The notes: generated by a model not told the origin, from the sequence alone. DNA of 35,769 nucleotides from an uncultured Flavonifractor sp. (GCA_947384055.1 CANDFO010000020.1:1-35769); one strand, 5' to 3'. Shown: positions 5,936 through 14,613, counted from the stretch's first letter. Made by a program: numbers and translations.

Positions 5936-7714
5936 ATGACTATCACGGCCATCATTTCCATGTTGGGCGCCATTGCCACCTTCCTCTTCGGTATGACAAC
6001 CATGACAGACGGCCTGGAGCGGCTCTCCAGCGGCCGCCTGGAACAGCTTTTGGAGCGGCTTACCAGCAGCGTCGTCAAAGGCGTCCTGCTGGGGGCGGTC
6101 GTCACCGGGCTTATCCAAAGCTCCGCCGCCACCACTGTCATGTGCGTGGGATTTGTCAATGCGGGCATTATGACGCTGAATCAGACCGTAGGCATTATTA
6201 TGGGCGCCAACATCGGCACCACCGTAACCGCCCAGCTGCTGAGCCTGGGGGACATCTCCTCCGGCAATATGCTGCTGATGCTCCTGAAGCCCTCTGTCCT
6301 GGGTCCGCTGCTGACGGCGGCGGGCGTTCTGCTCTACTCGTTTATCAGCGGCGGGCATAAGAAGAGCGTGGGGCAGATCATGCTGGGGCTGGGCCTGCTG
6401 TTCATCGGTATGGACACCATGTCCGCTGCCGCCGCGCCCCTGCGAGACCTCCCTGAGCTTCAGGGGATCTTTACCGCGTTTTCCAATCCCCTCCTGGGCG
6501 TGGCGGCAGGGGCGCTGGTGACAGCCCTGCTCCAGAGCTCTTCCGCCTCTATGGGCATTCTCCAGGCCATGACCTCCACCGGGGCGGTGACATTCCACGT
6601 GGCGGTTCCCCTGATTATGGGCCAGAATATCGGCACCTGTATTACCGCCCTGCTCTCGTCCATCGGCGCGGCAAAAAATGCCAAGCGCACCGCCATGCTC
6701 CACCTCTCTTTTAATATTCTGGGAACGCTGTTCTTCCTGGCGGCGCTCTACGGCGGGAACGCCCTCTTCCACCTGCCCTTCTGGAGGGATACCATGACCA
6801 TGCACTCCATCGCCAACCTCCATCTGGCTTTTAACCTGGCCTGTACCGCTCTGCTGCTCCCCTTCCACCGGCAGCTGGTGCGGCTGGTGGAGCGTTTGGT
6901 CCCCGGCGGTGTGGAGGAGCAGGCCCTGTCTGTCCTGGACGAGCGCTTTCTGAGCTCTCCCTCCCTGGCGCTGGAGAAGGCCCACGATACCGTAATGCAG
7001 ATGGGGCTTTCCGCCCGGGAGAATACCGCGCTGGCCTGTGAGCTGGCCGCCGCCTTTGACCAGAAAAAGCTGGAGCGTCTCAACGAGACGGAGCACACAC
7101 TGGACCGGCTGGAGGGTGCGCTGGAGAATTATCTGATCAAGCTCACCGACCAGCCGCTTTCACCCGAGGAGAGCATGCGGGTTACGGAACTGCTGCACAC
7201 CTTGTCGGACTTTGAGCGCATCGGCGACTACGCCGTCAACGTGTCGGAATGTGCCGCGGCGCTCCATAGCCGGGGCCTGGCGTTTTCAGCTCAGGCACTG
7301 GAGGAGCTGAAATTTCTCAGCGCCGTAGTGGACGCCGCCCTGGACAGAACGCTCTCCAGCTGCCGGACCCGGCGGCGGGAGGAGGCGGTGCAGGTGGAAC
7401 CCCTGGAGGAGGTAGTGGACCTGATGGCGGACACTCTGAAAAACCGTCACATTGAGCGCTTAAAGCGGGGAGAATGCACGGTTGAGCTGGGTACGCAGTT
7501 CCTGGAGCTGCTGATCAATCTGGAGCGCATCTCGGACCACTGCTCCAATGTGGCCATGCGGGTGCTGCGGGAGACAGCTTCGGCAGACGACATAGTGCGC
7601 ATTGATTCCCATACCTATAAGCACGGTCTCCACCATGGGGCGGATCAGGAATTTGACCGCCTGTTTGCTCAGTGCCGGGAGCGCTACTTTGTCCCTATGG
7701 AGCGCCGACCCTGA
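5936..7714 (+). CDS. Na+/phosphate cotransporter family protein with PhoU-like C-terminus (copy 2)
   Basis: The 592-aa protein has the same architecture as its neighbour: two membrane repeats (LIQSSAATTVMCVGFVNAG with MGANIGTTVTAQ, and LLQSSSASMGILQAM with MGQNIGTCITALL) followed by a PhoU-like helical domain. Most residues are identical by eye to copy 1 over the full length, so this is a tandem duplication. Divergence is concentrated in the segment of about residues 110-165 and in parts of the PhoU-like domain (around 345-385). GGAGG precedes the ATG at 5936. Having separate promoters suggests the two copies can be expressed under different conditions, which is inference. Confidence 0.93.
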   Translation: MTITAIISMLGAIATFLFGMTTMTDGLERLSSGRLEQLLERLTSSVVKGVLLGAVVTGLIQSSAATTVMCVGFVNAGIMTLNQTVGIIMGANIGTTVTAQLLSLGDISSGNMLLMLLKPSVLGPLLTAAGVLLYSFISGGHKKSVGQIMLGLGLLFIGMDTMSAAAAPLRDLPELQGIFTAFSNPLLGVAAGALVTALLQSSSASMGILQAMTSTGAVTFHVAVPLIMGQNIGTCITALLSSIGAAKNAKRTAMLHLSFNILGTLFFLAALYGGNALFHLPFWRDTMTMHSIANLHLAFNLACTALLLPFHRQLVRLVERLVPGGVEEQALSVLDERFLSSPSLALEKAHDTVMQMGLSARENTALACELAAAFDQKKLERLNETEHTLDRLEGALENYLIKLTDQPLSPEESMRVTELLHTLSDFERIGDYAVNVSECAAALHSRGLAFSAQALEELKFLSAVVDAALDRTLSSCRTRRREEAVQVEPLEEVVDLMADTLKNRHIERLKRGECTVELGTQFLELLINLERISDHCSNVAMRVLRETASADDIVRIDSHTYKHGLHHGADQEFDRLFAQCRERYFVPMERRP

Positions 7715-7853
7715 GCGGCGGGCGGACCGGCTTTCAGCCTGGAAGCATCAGACTGAATGGTATGATTCTGCCATTGCATAGAATTTTATGCTATACTGTA
7801 CTTATAGTGCCCGCTGTATATGCGCCAAAAATGGTTCAGGAGGTAAGCCAGCC

Positions 7854-8312
7854 ATGAGATGTCCGTACTGCACCCATTTGGAGAGCAAGGTAGTGGACTC
7901 CCGTCCATCTGACGAGGGGGCCAGCATCCGCCGTCGCCGGGAGTGTCTGGAGTGCCATAAGCGCTTCACCACCTATGAGACAGTGGAGAGCCTGCCCCTG
8001 GTGGTAATCAAAAAAGACGGCAGCCGGCAGACCTTTGACAAGAGCAAGCTGCTCAACGGAATGCTCCGGGCCTGTGAAAAGCGCCCGGTAACGTTTGCGG
8101 CCCTGGACCGGATTGCCAATGAAATTGAGCAGAGCCTCCAGAACGAGATGGACCGGGAAATTTCCACATCCAAAATCGGCGAGCTGGTGATGGACAAGCT
8201 ACGGGGCGTGGACGAGGTGGCCTATGTGCGCTTCGCTTCAGTGTACCGGCAATTTAAGGATATTAATACCTTCATGTCTGAGCTTACCAAGCTGCTGGAA
8301 GAAAAGCACTGA
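7854..8312 (+). CDS. nrdR: Transcriptional repressor NrdR
   Basis: The 152-aa protein begins MRCPYCTHLESKVVDSRPSD, and a second pair, CLECHKRFTTYE, completes the zinc ribbon. An ATP-cone domain follows (IKKDGSRQTFDKSKLLNGM), and the protein ends in the conserved VAYVRFASVYRQFKD. NrdR binds NrdR boxes and represses ribonucleotide reductase genes according to ATP/dATP levels. The start at 7854 is supported by AGGAGG at 7839. A TATACT -10-like box lies at 7793-7798. No nrd genes are nearby. The length is normal for the family. Confidence 0.96.
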   Translation: MRCPYCTHLESKVVDSRPSDEGASIRRRRECLECHKRFTTYETVESLPLVVIKKDGSRQTFDKSKLLNGMLRACEKRPVTFAALDRIANEIEQSLQNEMDREISTSKIGELVMDKLRGVDEVAYVRFASVYRQFKDINTFMSELTKLLEEKH

Positions 8313-8332
8313 CGGACGGCTCCGGCCGTATC

Positions 8333-8474
8333 CCTTTGGGCACACTTGCAGGCCGAGATGTGTCATTTTCGAGGCACATGTCCCCGAAAATGACCAACTT
8401 TGACTTTATTTTGCCGCCCGAGGGCGGCAAAACTCTGCGAGGCTTTTCCGTGGGGGAAGTTTTTCGACAGTCTG
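8333..8474 (+). repeat. Structured intergenic repeat, copy A
   Basis: This segment of about 142 bp matches 14698-14840 in inverted orientation, with roughly nine in ten bases the same by eye. It folds into successive hairpins: GTCATTTTCG with CGAAAATGAC, then TTTTGCCGCC-CGAG-GGCGGCAAAA, then CTTTTCC-GTG-GGGGAAG. In the other copy the second loop is TTCG while the stem is unchanged. It lies between the convergent nrdR and guaB genes. Confidence 0.85.
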
Positions 8475-8477
8475 AAA

Positions 8478-8503
8478 CGCCCGGGGCCGCAGCCCCGGGC
8501 GTT
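8478..8503. terminator. Bidirectional terminator between nrdR and guaB
   Basis: CGCCCGGGGC-CGCA-GCCCCGGGCG is a perfect 10-bp stem, flanked by AAA on the left and TTT on the right, with more Ts at 8514-8521. It would serve both convergent genes. Confidence 0.75.
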
Positions 8504-8519
8504 TGATGTTGTCTGTTTT

Positions 8520-9995
8520 TTATTGGGGATTGAGCGTGTAGTTGGGAGCCTCTTTGGTGATATAGATATCGTGGGGGTGGCTCTCCTTCAGGCCGGCGGC
8601 CGTAATCTGCATAAACTGAGCTTTGCTGTGGAGCTCCTCAATATTGCGGCATCCGGTGTAGCCCATACCGGCCCGCAGGCCGCCCATCATCTGATAAATG
8701 GTCTCTCCGGCGGCTCCCTTGTAGGGCACCCGGCCCTCCACGCCTTCGGGGACCAGCTTCTTGTTGTTCTCCTGGAAGTAGCGGTCCTTGGAGCCCTTGC
8801 TCATGGCCCCCAGGCTTCCCATGCCTCGGTAGACCTTAAACTGACGGCCCTGATAGACCTCGGTCTCCCCGGGGGACTCCTCACAGCCCGCCAGCAGGGA
8901 GCCCAGCATAACCACGCTGGCTCCGGCTGCCAGAGCCTTGGCAATGTCGCCGGAGTACTTGACGCCGCCGTCGGCAATGATGGGAACATCATACTGGGCG
9001 GCGACGCAGGCCGCGTCGTAGACAGCGGTGATCTGAGGCACGCCGATGCCCGCCACCACCCGGGTGGTGCAGATGGAGCCGGGGCCAATGCCCACTTTTA
9101 CGCAGTCGGCCCCCGCCTCAATCAGCGCACGGGTCCCCTCGGCGGTGGCGATGTTGCCCGCGATAAGCTGCACATCCGGATAGAGGGCCTTAATGCGGCG
9201 CACACAGTCCAAAATATTGTGGGAATGGCCGTGGGCGGAATCCAGTGTCAGCACATCGACCCCCGCGTCCACCAGGGCCCGGACCCGGTCCAGCACGTCG
9301 GCGGTGGCGCCGATGGCCGCCCCCACCAGCAGGCGCCCCTTTTCATCCCTGGCGGAGTTGGGGTAGACCTCCGCCTTTTCGATGTCCTTAATGGTAATCA
9401 GGCCCTTGAGCCGGAAATCCTCGTCTACAATGGGGAGCTTTTCCACCTTGTGGCGGCGGAGGATTTCCTTGGCCTCCTCCAGGGTGGTGCCCTCTTTGGC
9501 CGTCACCAGATTTTCCCGGGTCATAACGTTGTCGATGAGCTTGCTCATATCGGTTTCAAACTTCATATCCCGGTTGGTGATGATGCCGATGAGCCTGCCG
9601 TTGTCGCAGATAGGCACGCCGGAGATCTTATACTTGGCGCACAGCTCGTCGGCCTCCGCCAGAGTGTGGCCCGGGGCCAGCCAGAAGGGATTGGTGATGA
9701 CGCCGTTCTCACTGCGCTTTACCATATCCACCTGTTCGGCCTGCTGACCGATGGACATATTCTTGTGGATGATGCCGATGCCGCCCTCCCGGGCGATGGC
9801 AATGGCCATCCGGTATTCGGTGACGGTATCCATGGCGGCGCTCATCAGGGGGATATTCAGGCTGATCTTACGGGTAAGGCGGGTGCGCAGGTCGATATCC
9901 GCTGGGAGAATGTCGCTCTCCGCCGGAATCAGGAGCACGTCGTCGAAGGTGAGGCCCTGCTTGGTAAACTTTTGGCTGGCATCAGTGTTGACCAT
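8520..9995 (-). CDS. guaB: IMP dehydrogenase
   Basis: The 491-aa enzyme oxidises IMP to XMP with NAD+, the committed step of GMP synthesis. The N-terminal barrel segment is TFDDVLLIPAESDILP, and two CBS domains lie at about residues 95-210. The catalytic-loop motif GIGPGSICTTRVVAG contains the active-site Cys. The mobile flap and IMP-binding segments (YRGMGSLGAMSKGSKDRY, EGVEGRVPYKG) are intact. Length is normal. The ATG at 9995 follows AAGGAG, and a near-consensus promoter lies at 10041-10069. The gene is transcribed alone, ending at the terminator at 8478-8503. Confidence 0.97.
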   Translation of the reverse strand: MVNTDASQKFTKQGLTFDDVLLIPAESDILPADIDLRTRLTRKISLNIPLMSAAMDTVTEYRMAIAIAREGGIGIIHKNMSIGQQAEQVDMVKRSENGVITNPFWLAPGHTLAEADELCAKYKISGVPICDNGRLIGIITNRDMKFETDMSKLIDNVMTRENLVTAKEGTTLEEAKEILRRHKVEKLPIVDEDFRLKGLITIKDIEKAEVYPNSARDEKGRLLVGAAIGATADVLDRVRALVDAGVDVLTLDSAHGHSHNILDCVRRIKALYPDVQLIAGNIATAEGTRALIEAGADCVKVGIGPGSICTTRVVAGIGVPQITAVYDAACVAAQYDVPIIADGGVKYSGDIAKALAAGASVVMLGSLLAGCEESPGETEVYQGRQFKVYRGMGSLGAMSKGSKDRYFQENNKKLVPEGVEGRVPYKGAAGETIYQMMGGLRAGMGYTGCRNIEELHSKAQFMQITAAGLKESHPHDIYITKEAPNYTLNPQ

Positions 9996-10040
9996 GGTGC
10001 ATCTCCTTTTTCAGTGGTTATGTTTCTGAATATTTTCCCT

Positions 10041-10069
10041 ATTCTAAGCCCCTACCGGGCAGATGTCAA
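10041..10069 (-). promoter_or_regulatory. Promoter of guaB
   Basis: On the minus strand TTGACA (10069-10064), a 17-bp spacer and TAGAAT (10046-10041) lie 46 bp upstream of the guaB start. No purine riboswitch is recognisable in the short leader. Confidence 0.8.
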
Positions 10070-10134
10070 GGACGATTCCGGCCCCGGAGCCATTTTCGGC
10101 GGCCTGCGGGGATTTGAGCGCCGGTTTTACCTGC

Positions 10135-10692
10135 TTATTCGTAATACTCCACAAATTCAAATGCACCGATGGCCTGGCACACCCCGCACACGTCCGGGCG
10201 CGACTGAAACACCGCGCCGCAGAACTGGCACCGCCAGCCCTCCCGCTTCTGCCGGGGAGCGGACTGTTCCGGAGTGCCGTCCTCCGCCTCCGGGGTTCTG
10301 CGGCGCCTGGCCAGGAGCGTCAAAAAGCGGTTCTCGTGGCTGCGCTCAATGGCGGCCACCTGTTCAAACATCACGGCCAGCTCTTCCAGCCCGTCGGCTC
10401 TGGCCTGCTCTGCGAAGGCGGGATACATATCGTGCCACTCAGCATACTCCCCCCGGGCGGCCTGGGCAAGACAGTCGGCTCCGCCGCCGGGTTTTCCATA
10501 GAGCTGTTCAAACCAGAACTTCGCGTGCATCATTTCATTTTTGGCCATCTGCTCAAACGCGGCGGCGGCCTCCTCGTCCCCGCTGTCCCGGGCGGCCTGG
10601 GCAAAAAAGGTGTACTTGTTTCTGGCGATGGACTCCCCAGCCAGGGCTTTGCGGAGATTTTCCTCAGTCTTGGTGCCAATCAGTTTCATCAT
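10135..10692 (-). CDS. Rubrerythrin-family protein with C-terminal rubredoxin-like domain
   Basis: The 185-aa protein has a ferritin-like four-helix domain with di-iron ligands in ENLRKALAGESIARNKY, EMMHAKFWFE and AIERSHENRF. It ends in a rubredoxin-type iron site (CQFCGAVF...CGVCQAIGAFE). Rubrerythrins reduce hydrogen peroxide in the cytoplasm of anaerobes. The frame is open to 10716, but GGGAGGC sits five bases before the ATG-ATG at 10692, so that start is preferred. A basic, Pro/Glu-rich linker (about 135-155) joins the domains. It lies 48 bp downstream of the ATPase gene and may be co-transcribed with it. Confidence 0.9.
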   Translation of the reverse strand: MMKLIGTKTEENLRKALAGESIARNKYTFFAQAARDSGDEEAAAAFEQMAKNEMMHAKFWFEQLYGKPGGGADCLAQAARGEYAEWHDMYPAFAEQARADGLEELAVMFEQVAAIERSHENRFLTLLARRRRTPEAEDGTPEQSAPRQKREGWRCQFCGAVFQSRPDVCGVCQAIGAFEFVEYYE

Positions 10693-10740
10693 GTATGCCT
10701 CCCATTCATATTTCATGAACGCGCAGAGTATCTCCCTCTG

Positions 10741-11931
10741 TCAGGAACCTGTGCGCAGGCTTGCGATAAACTGCTTGGCGGTTCTGGGGGTGCGGCCGGG
10801 ATGCCGCATCTCCCACCGGACCGCCCGGGCCCGTAGCTCCTCCGGCTCCATAGCGAAGCCTTCCCGGGCCGCCAGGCGCTCTGTCAGCGCCAGAAATCTC
10901 GCCTTATCCAGAGCCAGATAGGGAATGCGCAGGCCGAACCGTTCGGACAGGGCCGTCTTCTCCTGAATGGTCTCTCCGGCATCCACCTCGTCCCCCGCCC
11001 GGTCGGAGAAGGTCTGCCGCACCAGCCGGCGGCGGTTGGAGGTGGCGTAGACCGCCACGTTTTCCGGGCGGCGCTCCACACCCCCCTCCAGAATGGTTTT
11101 CAGGGCGGAATAGGTTTGGTCGTCCTGGTCAAAGGCCAGGTCGTCAATGAAGAGAATAAACTTCTGTCGCCGTCCCGCCAGGGTGCGGATGAGCTGGGGC
11201 AGGCCCTCCAGACCCTCTTTCTGCACCTCGATCAACCGCAGCTCCTCAAAACCGGGCAGATTCAGCAGGCTTTTCACCGCGGCGGATTTCCCCGTGCCGC
11301 TCTCCCCGTAGAGCAGGACGTTGTTTACCGGATTTCCCTCCAGCATGGCCCGGGTATTGGCCGCCAGCTGGTCCCGCTGAAGCTCATAGCCGATGAGCGC
11401 GTCGGGGCCCGGGGCGTCCGGGTCCGCCACCGGGCGGAGAACGCCGCCCTCCCATAAAAAGGCCCGGTATTGGGCAAACAGTCCCGCTCCGTCAACGCGG
11501 TAGCACTCTGTCAGCTCCTCAAAGGTAAAGGGGCCGTTCCCCAGAAGAGAGAGCTCAGCCAAAGGCCCCATCGCCCCGGACAGGACGCCCTCCGTCTCCC
11601 AGCGTCGCTCCAGCTCCGCCAGCAGAGCAAAATTCTCAATATCCCGCCGGGCGGCGGCAGCCAGGGCCGGGTCCGTTCCGCCCCGCTCCATCAGACGGGC
11701 GTAGGGAAATTCCCCGTACCGAAGCTCGCGGTACAACCATTCCCCCAGACTGCGGCATTCCGCCCGGCGCAGCTCAAAAAACAGCTGGGCATAGCGCTCC
11801 TGGGCTCCTTCGCCATCCACTGCCGCCAGACATTCCAGCACCTCCATAGCCAGGCGCACGGGGGGCGCGGCGATCACCGGGCGGTAGGCGGCCGTGCACC
11901 GCACAGCCCGGCACAGCTCCTGTATAGTCAT
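10741..11931 (-). CDS. DUF815-family AAA-type ATPase
   Basis: The 396-aa protein has a Walker A motif GESGTGKSAAVKSLL near residue 215, a Walker B LFIDDLAF, and a sensor/arginine region (ATSNRRRLVRQTFSDR). After an N-terminal helical domain, the C-terminal half resembles the DUF815 ATPases, whose cellular job is not established. The ORF is open further upstream, but AAGGAGG lies immediately before the ATG at 11931. A conserved C-terminal basic segment (RHPGRTPRTAKQFIASL) is typical of the family. It lies between the secreted protein gene and rubrerythrin on the same strand. Confidence 0.85.
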   Translation of the reverse strand: MTIQELCRAVRCTAAYRPVIAAPPVRLAMEVLECLAAVDGEGAQERYAQLFFELRRAECRSLGEWLYRELRYGEFPYARLMERGGTDPALAAAARRDIENFALLAELERRWETEGVLSGAMGPLAELSLLGNGPFTFEELTECYRVDGAGLFAQYRAFLWEGGVLRPVADPDAPGPDALIGYELQRDQLAANTRAMLEGNPVNNVLLYGESGTGKSAAVKSLLNLPGFEELRLIEVQKEGLEGLPQLIRTLAGRRQKFILFIDDLAFDQDDQTYSALKTILEGGVERRPENVAVYATSNRRRLVRQTFSDRAGDEVDAGETIQEKTALSERFGLRIPYLALDKARFLALTERLAAREGFAMEPEELRARAVRWEMRHPGRTPRTAKQFIASLRTGS

Positions 11932-12114
11932 TTTATCTGCCTCCTTCTGCCTTATTGTAAGCGCTGGCGACGGCGCTGTCAATGAATACGCGCCGGTCCC
12001 TCCTGTGCGGGGGTGCCCTACACGGCGCCCAGAAAAACGACATTAAGTGCGGGGGCTTTCTGGCTTTGCCGGGACGCTCCGTTTGTCAATGGGCGGCCGC
12101 TCAAAAAATGGCCC

Positions 12115-12197
12115 TGTAAAATTTTATCGGAACAACCGGCGCGGACCCTTGAGAATGCCAAGGGAACAGCGGCAGAGTGTTCCGATAAAATTTGTAC
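12115..12197. repeat. 83-bp element with 16-bp perfect terminal inverted repeats
   Basis: AAATTTTATCGGAACA (12119-12134) is perfectly complementary to 12178-12193, and the arms extend a few bases with one interruption (TGTAA... / ...GTACA). An inner hairpin CCCTTG/CAAGGG lies between. The element is AT-rich at its ends in a GC-rich setting, as expected for a MITE or foldback element. The rest of the 299-bp spacer 11932-12230 shows no gene. Confidence 0.7.
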
Positions 12198-12230
12198 ACA
12201 GGAAATCGCAGAAACGGAGGGGGTTCCGCC

Positions 12231-12791
12231 CTATGAGATCACACAGCTTCCCCGGACCATGAGGGTAACAGCGGTAGAAGCCCGCACGCCTCTTCCCTCA
12301 ATCGTAGCCAGATAGAGGTGGTTCGCCGTCAGAATTCCGCCGCCGGGCAGCGTCGTCCCGCCGGTCATGTCCACCAGTCCTGGAGCGGAATCCGCCACGC
12401 AGACGGCCGTCCCGCTCCGCAGAAGAAATTCACAGGCAGTGCTTCCGGTGATAGTCTGTCCGGCGGCCAGGGTGACGACCTGATAGGCCCCGCCGGTGCC
12501 GGAGGGAGTGGGCGCCGTGCCGCCGGTTCCCCGGAGCTTGTCCTCCACCTCCCGGATATAGCGGTCCACCACGGTGGAGAGCTGGCTGCGGAGGTCGGCC
12601 TCCCGCTGGGTGAGCTTGGCGTCCACCTGCTCCAGAATGGCGGGCGCGGCTTTCTGCTCCAGGTAGCTCAACGTGACCAGCGGGTCAGCGCGGGTGCCCT
12701 GCTGTCCGGCGGCCAGGGCCGCTCCCGCCAGGGGAAGGCAGACCAGTGCCGCCGCCGCCAGGCGGACGAGCCATTTATAGGGCTGTTTCAT
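12231..12791 (-). CDS. Secreted or membrane-anchored hypothetical protein, 186 aa
   Basis: A signal peptide is evident: MKQPYKWLVR followed by LAAAALVCLPLAGAALA and a likely cleavage after AxA around residue 28. The mature part starts with DPLVTLSYLEQK and a helical stretch (ILEQVDAKLTQREADLRSQL). A Gly/Thr/Pro linker (about 90-100) then leads to a beta-rich C-terminal region with GGGILTANHLYLATIEGRGV. No catalytic motif is visible. The style is seen in Oscillospiraceae extracellular proteins of unknown role. AAGGAGA precedes the ATG. It follows mazF on the same strand, with a hairpin in between. Confidence 0.75.
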   Translation of the reverse strand: MKQPYKWLVRLAAAALVCLPLAGAALAAGQQGTRADPLVTLSYLEQKAAPAILEQVDAKLTQREADLRSQLSTVVDRYIREVEDKLRGTGGTAPTPSGTGGAYQVVTLAAGQTITGSTACEFLLRSGTAVCVADSAPGLVDMTGGTTLPGGGILTANHLYLATIEGRGVRASTAVTLMVRGSCVIS

Positions 12792-12815
12792 ATGTAATCT
12801 CCTTCCGTTTGGATC

Positions 12816-12840
12816 GGCGGGGCCCTGCCCGGGCCCCGCC
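12816..12840 (-). terminator. Hairpin after mazF
   Basis: GGCGGGGCCC (12816-12825) pairs with GGGCCCCGCC (12831-12840). No T-run follows on the minus strand, so termination is likely partial. Confidence 0.5.
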
Positions 12841-12853
12841 CTTACTGTATTGG

Positions 12854-13219
12854 TCAGACCATGGTGTCCGTATGCAGACCAAAGCTCACCGCGATGGCGT
12901 TGTCCACCCGCTGCATCTGCACCTCGTCCAGCCGTCCCATATGCTCTCTCAGCCGCCGTTTGTCCAGGGTCCTGATCTGTTCCAGCAGGACCACCGAGTC
13001 CTTGGGCAGGCCGTAGGTTTTGGCCGAGAGCTCGATGTGGGTGGGCAGACGGGCCTTGCCGGTCTGGGACGTGATGGCCGCGGCAATCACTGTGGGGCTG
13101 TGACGGTTGCCGGTATCGTTCTGCACAATCAGCACCGGACGCACCCCTCCCTGCTCACTGCCCACAACGGGGCTCAGGTCGGCATAAAAAATATCTCCAC
13201 GTTTGACACTGTTGTCCAC
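12854..13219 (-). CDS. ndoA: MazF/PemK-family mRNA endoribonuclease (NdoA-like) without visible antitoxin
   Basis: The 121-aa protein opens VKRGDIFYADLSPVVGSEQG, followed by VRPVLIVQND and SPTVIAAAITS, and continues with LPTHIEL and DSVVLLEQIRTLDK. This is nearly the textbook Bacillus EndoA/MazF pattern. These enzymes cut mRNA at short specific sequences and are normally held inactive by a MazE-type antitoxin. The start is a GTG at 13219. It lies downstream of alr, as in Bacillus, where the antitoxin gene sits between them. Here the 187-bp spacer contains no convincing small ORF on the minus strand. The antitoxin may be elsewhere, or control may be by other means. Confidence 0.92.
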   Translation of the reverse strand: MDNSVKRGDIFYADLSPVVGSEQGGVRPVLIVQNDTGNRHSPTVIAAAITSQTGKARLPTHIELSAKTYGLPKDSVVLLEQIRTLDKRRLREHMGRLDEVQMQRVDNAIAVSFGLHTDTMV

Positions 13220-13406
13220 AAAAGCTCACACTCCGCCGGAAAATAGTCACCAGCGTCACACGGACGGGACCTATGTAACGCGGTCACTATGATTCTCCCA
13301 CGGGGCGGCGGGATTTATACACGTCTGCGCAAAAAAACGGCAGATGAATCCTTCCGCCGCCGGCCCGGACGCTTCCTCCCCGGACCAGTTTATGCACACG
13401 GGAGCA

Positions 13407-14543
13407 CTAGGGTGTCTCCGGACGGTAGAGCCTGGGGACCCGGGGGGAGACGGCGCACAGAAGCTCATATGAAATGGTGCCTGACAGCGCAGCGGCCTCC
13501 TCTGCCGGAAGGTGTTCGCCAAACACCTCCGCCTTCTCGCCGGGGCGGACCCGCACTCCGGTGACATCCGCCATGCACATATCCATACAGACCCGGCCCA
13601 CAATGGGACAGCGCTTCCCCTGAATCCAGACGCTTCCCCGGTTGGACAGCAGGCGGGACAGGCCGTCGGCATAGCCTATGGGCAGGACCGCCAAGGTGCG
13701 TTCCCCGTCCAAAACGGCGGTGCAGCCATAGCTGACGGGGGTCCCGCCCGGAAGCGTGCGTACGGCGGCGGCCCTGGTATACAGCCGCATAACCGGGGCC
13801 AGCCCAGGGCCGTCCAGTCTTTCACAGCAGGGGTCCGGGTAGTGCCCATACAGGGCGATGCCGGGGCGGACCATGTCCAGATGGGTGCAGGGATAGCGCA
13901 GCACCGCCGCGCTGTTGGCGCAGTGGCGGAGCCGGAACACGGTTCCACGGAGCTTGAGGGCCTCCAGCAGGTCCAGAAAGCGGGTGAACTGGACCATGGT
14001 GTAGTCTTCACTGCCGTCCGCGTCGGCAAAGTGGGTGAAGATACCCTCTGCCTCCAGGCCGGGCAGGGCTGCGGTCAAGGCAATCTCTTCGGCCGCCTGC
14101 TCCAGCCGTCCGTCGGTGCAGAGAAAGCCCAGACGGGACATGCCTGTGTCCGCTTTTATGTGTATTTTAAGCCTTTTTCCCGCCCCGGAAGCTGCGGCGG
14201 AGAGGGCTTGCGCCGTCTCCAGATCCCCTACGGTCTGGGTCAAATTCATGTCCAGCAGTACCTTAGCATCCTGGGGCGGCGTGCACCCCAAAATCAGGAT
14301 GGGGAGACCGATGCCCGCCCGGCGGAGCCGGACAGCCTCGTCCAGGCAGGCCACCGCCAGATAGTCCGCGCCCAGCTCCTCCAGCCGCCGGGCGATGGGG
14401 ACCGCCCCGTGGCCGTAGGCATCGGCCTTTACCACCCCTAAAAAGCGGCAGTCCCTGGGCAGCAGAGCCCGCAGGGTGCGGTAATTGTGTTCCAGACTGG
14501 GCAGGTTAATCTCTGCCCAGGTGCGATTTTCTCCGTCTCCCAC
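13407..14543 (-). CDS. alr: Alanine racemase
   Basis: The 378-aa PLP enzyme interconverts L- and D-alanine for peptidoglycan. The PLP lysine lies in VVKADAYGHGAV (about residue 39) and the second catalytic tyrosine in PVSYGCTAVLDG. Further family motifs are HIKADTGMSRLGF, PIGYADGLSR and GRVCMDMCMADVTG. Length is normal. It starts with GTG at 14543 after AAAGGGGG, with a good promoter at 14585-14613. It is probably the first gene of a leftward unit that includes mazF. Confidence 0.96.
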   Translation of the reverse strand: MGDGENRTWAEINLPSLEHNYRTLRALLPRDCRFLGVVKADAYGHGAVPIARRLEELGADYLAVACLDEAVRLRRAGIGLPILILGCTPPQDAKVLLDMNLTQTVGDLETAQALSAAASGAGKRLKIHIKADTGMSRLGFLCTDGRLEQAAEEIALTAALPGLEAEGIFTHFADADGSEDYTMVQFTRFLDLLEALKLRGTVFRLRHCANSAAVLRYPCTHLDMVRPGIALYGHYPDPCCERLDGPGLAPVMRLYTRAAAVRTLPGGTPVSYGCTAVLDGERTLAVLPIGYADGLSRLLSNRGSVWIQGKRCPIVGRVCMDMCMADVTGVRVRPGEKAEVFGEHLPAEEAAALSGTISYELLCAVSPRVPRLYRPETP

Positions 14544-14584
14544 AAAAAAGCCCCCTTTGCCGCGTTCAGCGGTTTGGTGTGTTT

Positions 14585-14613
14585 ATTATACTACGTCCGG
14601 ACGGCGGCGGCAA
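14585..14613 (-). promoter_or_regulatory. Promoter of alr
   Basis: On the minus strand TTGCCG (14613-14608), a 17-bp spacer and TATAAT (14590-14585) precede alr by about 42 bp. Confidence 0.75.

Noticed and set aside
8400..10718. 772-aa plus-strand open frame across guaB and rubrerythrin
   Set aside because: It spans two minus-strand genes and an intergenic promoter; composition is shadow-like.
12013..12315. 100-aa plus-strand frame in the spacer after the ATPase gene
   Set aside because: It crosses the foldback element and runs into the 3' end of the secreted-protein gene on the other strand; no ribosome binding site.
13220..13406. Possible antitoxin gene between alr and mazF
   Set aside because: No minus-strand frame with a start, a ribosome binding site and MazE-like features is visible; the only longer frame is the out-of-frame overlap of alr.
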